The notes under the pieces were generated by a model. The model was not told the origin of the DNA. It saw nothing but the letters and a program-made list of their open reading frames with translations, and searched no databases. The position numbers and the translations under genes were made by a program. Positions 55,798-64,000 of a stretch of 64,000 bases of DNA are shown here, in pieces. How positions within the stretch are numbered: position 1 is the stretch's first letter; every line of letters begins with the position of its first letter. The stretch is from Toxorhynchites rutilus septentrionalis (lineage: Eukaryota > Arthropoda > Insecta > Diptera > Culicidae), in NCBI RefSeq assembly GCF_029784135.1, contig NC_073746.1, positions 69,563,042-69,627,041 on the forward strand, given 5' to 3'.

Positions 55798-56511
55798 CCC
55801 AGTTCTAGAAAAGAATGTTTCGACTGGACCTTATGTCACCAATTAGTGTTGGTTGGTGTTGGTTTTGGGGAGATAAAAATCAACGTTCACTGAAAAACAA
55901 ATATTGATAAGTCCGGAAAGGGCTTCAAAAACTGAAAAAAATAAAATAAAATTTAAATTAAGTTCTGATCTCTCAAACTCAAGAACATTTTCTCGTTCAT
56001 ATGTGAAGCTTAGAAACTTGATGTCATACCCGAAATTCTGATCGCAAAAAAAACTTGAGCGATGTTTTAGTGATTTCTTCTCAAATTTGATCGCAATGAA
56101 AATTTGAGCGAACTTTTAGTGATTTCTTCGTAAATATCAACTACTTTGAGTACGATGTGGTCGTTTCAAGCCATCAAGCTCGAAATAACATCTTCCAAAA
56201 AGCGTCCGTTTTCAAGAAATACAAAATTGATGCTTGGATTAATTGGAATATTTGAAAAGAATACATCTTCATAAAAATTTCCAGATCTTGGATCGATATT
56301 AAGAAGAACGATCGTTTCTTATCCTATTCCCGATTTTTTGGATCGATCCTTTGTTCTCCGAAAAATCGCGAAGTCGATCTTTCCGATCTTTTTGATCGTA
56401 GTTTTTTTTGTGATTCGTTTTTCAGTGAACGTTGATTTTAATCTCACCAAAACCCACTTGACCAATTGGTGACATAAGGTACAGCCGAAACATTCTTTTC
56501 AAGAACTGGGG
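55798..56511. mobile_element. Foldback element with ~100-bp arms, related to the 60-kb hAT
   Basis: The left arm 55,798-55,902 and right arm 56,412-56,511 are inverted copies (gaatgtttcgactggacc, ttatgtcaccaatt, atcaacgttcactgaaaaac). The inner part near the right arm (gatcgatccaaaaaatcgg on the minus strand) matches the right end of the hAT element at 60,620-60,770. Confidence 0.65.
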
Positions 56512-57604
56512 CTTCCACCAAGATTTCGACTAAATACGGTTGGGACAATTCCATGACGGTCCAAGCCAAGTGCCCTGGAAAATACAATTCCTCTGGGCTT
56601 CCAAACTTTTTTTTTGTGGCCGTTATGCTAAGATTCAACATAATGTTCGGAAACACTTCTCTTCTCTTCTCTAGTGGGGGCAAAGTGGTCACCTGCTTGT
56701 TTGATAGTATAACTATCAACTATAGCTGCCGTATTGATAGTCACCTCATGTTTGATGAATTCAATGACTTTTGAGTCACCCTGCACTTCAGTAGAGCTGT
56801 CGCATGTCAAAATAAAAAAACAAAAACAGAAATTGCTCTCTCGATAGCAATTCGGCCATAGTACTGTGCGCATTGTATCTAAGGAATTTCTCGTGAAATT
56901 TAATTTATTCAATCTGATATGTTGGACAAATCATCAGTTTGGACGACTGTTAAAATATTCTAGGAGAGGTGAACAGATATTTTGTTTAATCGCAGTAATT
57001 AATTAGCATAGAAATTATTTTCATGTTTGGGGGCAAAGTGGTCATAGGTGAATAACAACTTACAATGTTCTGTTTACTAAAATTGGTATACCTCATCACA
57101 TTCTGCTATTGAAAAAGATCTTTTAATTGCTTTGACCCTGGATAAATATGCCACTCCAACTAAACCAAGCCTCATTATGCGGAACGTTATGTGTTTCTTA
57201 CTACGTTTTTGTATGCATGAGAAAATTTAAATTGAGACTCTGGGTGAATAGGCCAAGCTTATTTCATACATGTACATATCATCAACGAAGTTCGAGCAGA
57301 AGATAACGGTTTATTGAAGCGTAAGGCGGAACAGTTTTACGCGATGGTTTTCTAACTAAAATATTTTTTGTGTATTTGGCCAAATAAGCTTACTGTCAAA
57401 TCAAAGAAGCGGTCAAACTTTAATGAAACAGAGTCACACATACGAATACATTGTAAAACAGTCTCTTCGCTTGGCATAGATCAACAAAAAGATTGCGCAT
57501 GGTTTGGCCGCGGAAGTGAAAAAAAGGGTGTATTGCAGTTGCGTATAATGAATTATGATGAGGTAAGTGAAACGAATTTTGAGCTCAGTTCATAAAATCA
57601 AACC
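56512..57604. other. Intergenic with a 16-bp direct repeat
   Basis: GGGGGCAAAGTGGTCA occurs at ~56,677 and ~57,029 in the same orientation. No gene is supported. Overlapping frames at 56,444-56,912 look like chance. Confidence 0.4.
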
Positions 57605-57645
57605 AAATCATTTGGAAGCTGAGAATCTCAGCTTCCAAATGATTT
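57605..57645. repeat. Perfect 41-base palindrome
   Basis: Two 20-base perfect arms (aaatcatttggaagctgaga) are separated by one A. It ends 3 bases before a mariner terminus. Confidence 0.9.
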
Positions 57646-57647
57646 AT

Positions 57648-57974
57648 AATAGGTTGGGGGAAAAGTATTCCATTATTTTCTCGTTGGCTGGCTTTAGTGA
57701 TCAATATCTCGCGTAATATCGATCATACAATTTCAAGTTTAGGCGCGTTGTAAAGGTTTTAAAAATTATTTTGTTGGTTTTTGTTGTTCCACTCAGTTGA
57801 GTGTTACAGGGTGTATACAATGGAGGTCAACAAAGATAAAATTCGGTACATCTTACACTTTTTTTTTATTTTATAAAGGCGGAAATGCAACTCAGGCCAC
57901 TGAAATTGGGATTGATGTTTATAGTATCGATACTGCAACAGTAAAATTCGTGCAATTTTCTTTATTTTATATTT
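57648..57974 (+). mobile_element. mariner element fragment 1 (5' end and transposase start)
   Basis: Terminal-repeat-like taggttgggggaaaagtatt follows a TA. A mariner 5' UTR leads to ATG at 57,822 (MEVNKDKIRYILHFFF) and a decayed HTH region (ATEIGIDVYSIDTATVKFVQ). It is cut at ~57,975 by RTE copy 3. Confidence 0.65.
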
Positions 57975-59455
57975 GCGACGACGTACCACCCCCGAAGATG
58001 AGTGAAGTTAGGGAGGCCTTCAATCAGCTAAAGATTCACAAAGCAGCTGGTAAGGATAGCCACGTAGCGGAGCTCTTCAAGGAAGGCCCGGGAAAACTTG
58101 TAGACTGTATGCAGCGGTTAATAGTCAGGATCTGGGACACAGAACAGCTACCGGAGGAGTGAAAGGACGGGGTAAACTGCCCCATGTATGAAAAAGCTGG
58201 ATTGTGGTAACTATCGTGCCATCACAATCCCGAATGGTGCCTACAAAATTCTGTCTCAAATCCTCTTCCGCCGTCTATCGCCAAAAGTAAGTAGATTTGT
58301 GGGAAGATATCAGGCCGGAATCATGCCCGGATGCTCGACGACGGACCAGATTTTTACACTGCGGCAGATCCCCCACAAGTGCCGCGAGTATCAGGTCCCT
58401 ACGCACCACATCTTCATTGACTTCAAGGCCGCATATGATACAATCAACCGACGACAGCTATGGAGGATCATGGACGAACACGGCTTTCCCCGAAAGCTGA
58501 CAAGACTGATTCAGGCAACGATGAATGGTGTGCGGAGCTCAGGTGAGCTATCGAAATCATTTGAGACTCACAGGGGACTTCGACAAGGCGATGGACTCTT
58601 CTGTCTGCTCTTCAACGTGGCGCTGGAAGGTGCTATGCGGAGAGCGGGCTTCAACATGTGGGGCACGATTTGCAACAAGTCCAGTCAGTTTATCTGCTTC
58701 GCCGACGACGTGGACATAATCGGAAGAACACATGCGACGGTAGCCGACTTGTATACCCGACTGAAACACGAAGCAGGGCTGATTGGGCTTGGGATAAATG
58801 CGTCTAGGACTAAATACATGCTTGCAGGAGGGACTGATCGCAACAGAGTTCTTATTGGTAGTAGTGTTGTGATCTACGGAGACGAGCTCGAGGTTGTAGA
58901 GGAATTTGTCTACCTTGGCTCGTTGATAACAACTGACAACAACAACAGCCGTGAAATTCGAAGACGCATAGTCAATGGAAGTCGTGCCTACTACGGACTC
59001 CGCAAATCTTTGTGGTCCAACAAACTCCGACCCCGTATGAAATGTACCATGTACAAATCCCTAATTCGACCGGTTGTTCTCTATGGACACGAAGCATGGA
59101 CGATGCTTGAAGAGGACTCACAAGCGCTCGGAGTTTTCGAACGCCGAGTGCTCAGAACAATATACGGTGGTGTACAGGAAAACGGAGTATGGAGAAGGAG
59201 AATGAACCACGAACTGGCGCAACTCTACGGCGAACCCAGCATCCAGAAAGTCGTCAAGGATGGACGAGTGCGATGGGCAGGGCATGTTACAAGATTGCCG
59301 GACAGCAGCACTGCAAAGATGGTGTTCGCATCTAATCCGGTAGGAACAAGAAGGAGAGGAGCCCAGCGAGCGAGGTGGTTGGACCAGGTGTTCGTGTTTA
59401 TTGGCGAAACGTTGTGAATCAGATCTAATCTCTGAATGGAATTTTGAATCATTGT
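57975..59455 (+). mobile_element. RTE-clade LINE, copy 3, plus strand, 5'-truncated
   Basis: Begins inside the RT N-terminus (DDVPPPKMSEVREAFNQLK). It ends with a shortened tail in which ~70 bp of the C-terminal coding region are missing (at ~59,390, after RWLDQV). A stop and frameshift near 58,160-58,190 (EE-stop-KDGVNCP) mark decay. It is the most diverged of the three RTE copies. Confidence 0.85.
58188..59417 (+). pseudogene. RTE reverse transcriptase, copy 3
   Basis: 409 aa: KLDCGNYRAITIPNGAYKIL, TTDQIFTLRQ, FIDFKAAYDTINRRQLW (motif A), GLRQGDGLFCLLFNVALEG (motif B), CFADDVDIIGR (catalytic motif C) and the C-terminal RWAGHVTRLPDS. The stretch just before the start is frameshifted from the upstream RT fingers at 57,980-58,162. 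Compared with copy 1, four residues (CSVRI region) are lost before SGELS. It retains the RT core that copy 2 lacks. Confidence 0.85.
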
Positions 59456-59878
59456 AAATGGTTAAGTCGTTCGTGAGTTATAGTGTCGCAAATATGGAGC
59501 AAAATAAAGAGAAAATCCGACATATTTTACTGTACTACTATGACAAAGGCAAAAATGCATCTCAAGCTGCCAATAAAATTTGTGCAGTTTATGGACCCGA
59601 TAAAGTTTCCATTTCCACCGCACAACGATGGTTTCAACGTTTTCGTTCTGGTGTAGAGGTTGTCGAAGATGCGCCACGCTCCGGAAGGCCTGTCGTCGAA
59701 AATTGCGACAAAATCGCTGAATTAGCCGAGAAAGACCGGCATAGTAGCAGCCGTAGCATCGGCCAAGAGCTGGGGATAAGTCATCGAGCCGTTATTAACC
59801 ATTTGAAGAAGCTTGGATTCACAAAGAAGCTCGATGTATGGGTGCCACACACGTTGACGCAAAAAAACATGTGAATCG
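59456..59878 (+). pseudogene. mariner transposase N-terminal fragment 2
   Basis: From ATG 59,494 (MEQNKEKIRHILLYYYDKGK) through both helix-turn-helix motifs (CAVYGPDKVSISTAQRWFQR; RSIGQELGISHRAVINHLKK) and the linker RSGRPVVENCDK. It ends at WVPHTLTQKNM just before the catalytic domain. The DD34D core is absent and the sequence passes straight into the minisatellite at ~59,882. It is better preserved than fragment 1, so it comes from a different insertion. Confidence 0.85.
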
Positions 59879-59881
59879 CTG

Positions 59882-61680
59882 CTGAATGCCATATAAATGA
59901 AACACAAATTTCTGCATTACTCGAGAATTAATCAAGCAAACGAAAACAAATATATGGAGGTTTTAGAACGCAATAAATGTTTTCACGGTGTAGGATTGGG
60001 CGATCTTTATAAAAAGATCGATCTTATTGAATCGATTTTCCAAACAGCGTAGGGATCGATCCACTGATTAAATCAGTACCAAAGAATCGATCTTTGCTGA
60101 ATCGATTTTTGAAAAATTAGAAGCTTGTTTCGATTTATATGCTTATCCTATATGAATACTGTCGTTTCTTTAAACAGGGAATACAAATTTCATATTTCTA
60201 TTCAAATATCAAAAGCATTTCCTCTTGTTCCACAGCATGAAGGCCACAGCTACAGGGAATTCATCTTGCGCCGTCAGGTAGTTGTTTTATTTGATGAATT
60301 AATCGAAAAAGTATCATTAGAAATTGAACAACAGCCCAGAACTTAGCTAACAATGATCCCATAAAAGCCAATCGTGCCATACGATTCTCGATTTTGGCGC
60401 CAGATCTAAAAAACAACCTTTCGCCAGTAATTAATGTCAACATCAGGTTCATTGATCCTACGCGCAGCCTGTTACAGTTCATCCCCTATGTAGCTTCCAT
60501 TAGTTCTGTCTCTGTCAGCATTTGTACTGAAGTAAATCGTAGAAGAAGCGATCCAAATGCTGACATTATGTTTAAAAGAAATGTTAGCTGGCCTTTGGTG
60601 AGATAAAAAATCGATGAACACTGAAAAACAAATCTACAAAAAGATCGAAAAGATCGAAAGCAGAAAATCGATTTTCTCGATTTTCTCGAGTACAAAAGAT
60701 CGATCCAAAAAATCGGAAATCGGAATGGAAAAGATCGATTGTTTGAGAATCGATCCGGGATCGCCCAATCCTATCACGGTGATTAGACCCTCCACCCTCT
60801 CTCTAAGCAGTAGCTGTCATACAAATAAAAGACAAATTTCTACATGACTCGAAAACTAATCAAGAAAATACCAAATTTGGCATGCGAAGGTTTTAGGGGA
60901 CACAAAACGTTTCTAAGGCGAATAGACACTCCTCCCGTCTCTCTGAGGGGGGGAAGGGGACTGCCATGAAAAATTTTCAAGAACTAATGAAGCAAACGGA
61001 ACTAAATTTGGCATGTGGAGGTTTTATGTGAAGAAACATTTCTAAGGTGGTTCAACACTCCTCCCCCCTCTCCAAGGGGGTCTACCATACAAATGGAACA
61101 GACATTTCTGCATTACTCGAGAACTAGTCAAGCAAACGAAACCATAATTTGACGCCGTTGTCAACGTTGACGTTGACGCCGATATCAACGTTTAATGATG
61201 TTTCCTTCGTTGTGGTTTTAGGTTTTAGGATGCAGTAAATGTTTCTATGGTGGTCCGACACTCCTCCCTCCCCCTCTTAGGGTGGGCTGTCATGCAAATG
61301 AAAAACAAATTTCTGCATAACTCGAAAACTAATCAAGCAAATTGAGCCATATTTGGCATCTGAAGATTTTAGGGGGCCCGAAATGTTTCTACGGTGAATA
61401 GACACTCCTCCCCTCTCTCTAAGGGGAGAATAGGGGAGGGGTCTGTCTTCATTCTGTCATATTTTCTGTATCAAACATTTATTCCGTGTAACCGAGAATT
61501 ATGTTATTTGCAAGTGGTTGAAAAATTTTGAACGAGAATTGTGTCTGAAAACAATCTGATATTATAATGATGAGTTTTGGTAGGAGTACTAGGATTTTTT
61601 TTTGAGAAAGGTAAATTCAACGGGGTCGATTAGAAGATCAATCAATGAATAGTTCTGCGATTGGAATCTGAAGCCTCTGA
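59882..61680 (+). mobile_element. Helitron-like/minisatellite element, second locus
   Basis: Five or more ~140-bp units (gcattactcgagaactaatc; aaatttggcatgtggaggtt; ctcctccc...aaggggg), then the conserved 3' segment shared with 15,690-15,950 (gtatcaaacatttattcc; aaattcaacggggtcga). It is interrupted by a hAT element. No CTAG terminus is recognised at this locus. Confidence 0.6.
59991..60773 (+). mobile_element. hAT element, 783 bp, 8-bp TSD, in minisatellite
   Basis: Ends TAGGATTGGGCGATC and its exact inverse (15 bp). Flanks tcacggtg at 59,983-59,990 and 60,774-60,781 are the target duplication. Subterminal GATCGAT-rich repeats are present. Internal open frames (60,125-60,346; 60,394-60,606) are short and not clearly a transposase, so it is non-autonomous. 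Confidence 0.92.
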
Positions 61681-62304
61681 GTTGGTCTTCTTTGGAAAAA
61701 TATCACACTTGCGTAAAAATTGAATTCCAGTTGCATAGTTGTAGTCTAGTCGCATAGGAATATTGAACGAAAACTGAAAACATGTTTACTTTGAAAAATC
61801 ATAACTCAAGAACGAAAATAGACACCTCTATGATATTCAAATATATTATGTCAAAATACCTCAGCTTTCAAGAAAAAAATATAAACAAATATGTAAACTA
61901 TGAAAAACAAACACAATCAATAATTATGAAAACAAAACCTTACTTTAGAAAACCTGAAATATGAAAACAAATGTAATATTTCTTTTAAACAATAGACAAA
62001 ATTAGCTCACCAATATATCGTGGACATATCGATCGTCTGAATTGGTCTAGTAGTTCAAAAATAATGAATGTATGTGATAGAAACAGGGGTAAAAATTGAT
62101 TTCACAAACCATTGATTAATATTAAAAAAAAATCATTACTCAAAAACGAAAAATAACGCTTTTATGATTTCTGGATATGTTATGTAAAAAACCGCTGCCA
62201 CCAAGAAAAAAATATAAAAAAATATAGCGCCCCTGGTCCCGAGACCTTGCAAAACTATAAAAAACAAATACAATCAATAATTACGGAAACAAAATCAAGT
62301 ATGA
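61681..62304. other. Intergenic, no supported gene
   Basis: AT-rich. The word gtcttctttggaaaaata at ~61,687 recurs inverted at ~63,614, on the other side of the DD37E transposon. No gene is seen. Confidence 0.45.
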
Positions 62305-62306
62305 TA

Positions 62307-63601
62307 AAGGGTGTGTCACATCAAATTGCATCACGGAAAAAACGCTGTAGAAATTTAATTTTTAGGAATTATATCTTCAGCTTTCGCTTATAATCAGATA
62401 AGAGTGTATAGATCACGTTGGCTATGCTTCACTGTCAATTTTTCGTAAATTTGTAAAAATGTCGTCGAACGAAAATGAGCGTCGTGAATTAATCCTGTGC
62501 ACTCATTTCGAGAATCCGGAGTTGTCACATCGGGACATCGGTAAGATGCTGGGAATCGTCCAATCCACGGTCAGCAGAGTACTAAAACGATACTTCGAGA
62601 ACCTAACCATCGACCGGAAGGTGAAGAACGGCAAAAATGGATGCTCCGTCAGTGAAAAAGATCACAAGTGCGTAGTTAAGCAGTTTAGACGTGATCCGAG
62701 AAGTTCGGTCCAGGATGTCGCCAATAAGCTGAATTTGTCAAGTTCATTCGTCCAGCAGACCAAGCAGCGGGAGGGCCTGCGTACATACAAGGTTCAGAAG
62801 GCTCCTAACCGCGACGAAAGGCAAAACATGGTGGGGAAGACGCGAGCCCGGAAGCTGTACACCGAAATGCTGACGAAGCCGCATTGCCTGGTAATGGACG
62901 ACGAAACCTACGTCAAAGCGGACTTTCGTCAGCTGCCGGGCCTGTTGTTCTTCTCCGCAGAGGACAAATTCAGCGTTCCGGAGGAGATTTGCAAGCAGAA
63001 ACTATCCAAGTTTGCCAAAAAGTACATGGTGTGGAAAGCGATCTGCTCTTGCGAAAAGCGGAGCGCCCCCTTCGTGATGACCGGCACGGTAAACGGGCAG
63101 GTTTACCTTAAGGAGTGCCTACAGAAGCGCTTACTACCACTATTGAAGCAGCACGAGGGCCCGACCATCTTCTGGCCGGATCTCACTTCGTGCCACTATT
63201 CAAAGGACGTGTTGGAGTGGTACGAAGCCAACGGGGTCACCTTCGTGCCAAAGGAAATGAACCCGCCCAACGCGCCGGAGCTTCGCCCAATAGAGAAATA
63301 TTGGGCGATTATGAAGCAGGCCCGGAAGAACCCAAAAGTTGTCAAATCGGAGGCGGACTTCAAGAGAAAATGGATTTCTGTTCAAAAAAAACTACAACCT
63401 GACGTTGTACAGAACCATATGGACGGGGTAAAGAGGAAGGTGCGAGCATACGGGCTTGGGCTCGAAGTATGAATAAAAAGAAAATGCCAAAAGTTGTTCA
63501 ATAGTTTTTATTTTACTGTCTAAAATTTTCAAAAGGATCGGTCTACTGGGCGAATTTCTACAGCGTTTTTTCCGTGATGCAATTTGATGTGACACACCCT
63601 T
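62307..63601 (+). mobile_element. Tc1/mariner-superfamily DD37E transposon, apparently complete
   Basis: 1,295 bp with 49-bp terminal inverted repeats (start AAGGGTGTGTCACATCAAAT) that are perfect by eye, flanked by TA at 62,305-62,306 and 63,602-63,603. It contains a single uninterrupted transposase ORF. The architecture matches the ITmD37E family of mosquitoes. Confidence 0.93.
62459..63472 (+). CDS. DD37E (ITmD37E-type) transposase
   Basis: 337 aa, ATG at 62,459. N-terminal helix-turn-helix at ~22-45 (LSHRDIGKMLGIVQSTVSRV) and a second paired-like helix region at ~80-105 bind the terminal repeats. Catalytic residues: D at ~147/148 in LVMDDETYVKAD, D241 in IFWPDLTSCHYS and E279 in LRPIEKYWA. 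The 37 residues between the last two define DD37E. The usual WPDLAS/HY-type motif is kept. There are no stops or frameshifts and the length is normal for the family. The enzyme would excise and reinsert the element at TA sites by cut-and-paste. The element stands alone in intergenic DNA with no neighbours of related function. With perfect terminal repeats it may be active or only recently silenced. Confidence 0.93.
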   Translation: MSSNENERRELILCTHFENPELSHRDIGKMLGIVQSTVSRVLKRYFENLTIDRKVKNGKNGCSVSEKDHKCVVKQFRRDPRSSVQDVANKLNLSSSFVQQTKQREGLRTYKVQKAPNRDERQNMVGKTRARKLYTEMLTKPHCLVMDDETYVKADFRQLPGLLFFSAEDKFSVPEEICKQKLSKFAKKYMVWKAICSCEKRSAPFVMTGTVNGQVYLKECLQKRLLPLLKQHEGPTIFWPDLTSCHYSKDVLEWYEANGVTFVPKEMNPPNAPELRPIEKYWAIMKQARKNPKVVKSEADFKRKWISVQKKLQPDVVQNHMDGVKRKVRAYGLGLEV

Positions 63602-63603
63602 TA

Positions 63604-64000
63604 GAATGTGTAGTATTTTTCCAAAGAAGACTAGTTCACTTGCATCAATTTGATATGATGATATGTTGAATAAAAAATACGGGTCTAATATTTTGTGATA
63701 AGGTACAAAATTTCCAATTGTAACAAAAATCTGAGAACCACTATATCGGTTTGGCATGGAATGGCTGAATAATGGCAATGAATATGGGGATATTCGAAAC
63801 CAGGATTGACTTCACTGTAAACGAACCTTTCCTTTTCCTTTTCCTTCTTTTTTTTTCTAAAAAGGACAATAGTTTAACTTCTCCAAAACTGAGAAAAAAT
63901 TATTACCTTTCTTTTTTTGACGCATTTCTCAGAAACCGTTGAACGAACAAAACAAAACAGAATACAATTTGGAGAGGAACATAAACTATGTGAGGGATGC
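63604..64000. other. Intergenic, no supported gene
   Basis: AT-rich with pyrimidine tracts (ccttttccttttccttc near 63,825). No gene is visible before the window edge. Confidence 0.45.

Overview
The window reads as nuclear DNA of a mosquito (Culicidae, probably a culicine). The evidence is an AT-rich background, many non-LTR retrotransposon lineages (I-like, RTE, CR1, R4-like, L1/Tx1-like), tRNA-derived SINEs, mariner/DD37E, hAT, Helitron-like and MITE elements, and a dipteran-order mitochondrial insertion. The species cannot be named from the sequence. No complete conventional host gene is visible. Host sequence survives as candidate exons, a decayed histone cluster and repeats. CRISPR arrays and bacterial-style operons are absent.

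Layout. 0-2.2 kb: dispersed repeats, then a decayed histone cluster (core promoter, H2A pseudogene, probable H4 tail, two histone 3'-end stem-loops). 6.4-11.2 kb: I-like LINE on the minus strand with an internal deletion. 13.9-15.0 kb: 5'-truncated RTE with a 12-bp target duplication. 15.1-16.0 kb: Helitron-like element with a minisatellite. 16.1-23.5 kb: a long inverted repeat whose right arm is split by a degenerate CR1, itself hit by a SINE and a poly-A retroposon. 25.5-30.4 kb: MITEs, a repeat carrying a perfect histone stem-loop, and a TA microsatellite.

31.1-40.8 kb is the most striking block. Two apparently intact LINEs, an R4-like element (1220-aa ORF) and an L1/Tx1-like element (ORF1 about 356 aa, ORF2 about 1060 aa), lie end to end on the minus strand. 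They are flanked by a 684-bp direct repeat with only two differences seen by eye. The repeat includes a possible coding exon that the insertion interrupts.

41-47 kb is AT-rich, with nested direct repeats, DNA-transposon ends, a candidate pair of tiny ORFs with splice signals (44.1-44.6 kb) and a LINE fragment with a 13-bp target duplication. 47.7-53.5 kb is a nuclear mitochondrial insertion (ND6-CYTB-tRNA-Ser | ND1 start-tRNA-Leu-16S) split by a SINE and a second RTE. 54-61.7 kb holds two hAT elements with 8-bp target duplications, a hAT-related foldback, two mariner fragments around a third RTE, and a second Helitron-like minisatellite. 62.3-63.6 kb is an intact-looking DD37E transposon with 49-bp perfect terminal repeats.

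The genes do not form a pathway. The window is a layered record of insertions. Relative ages run from the old histone and mitochondrial remnants, through broken CR1, I and RTE copies, to the apparently young R4/L1 pair and DD37E element.
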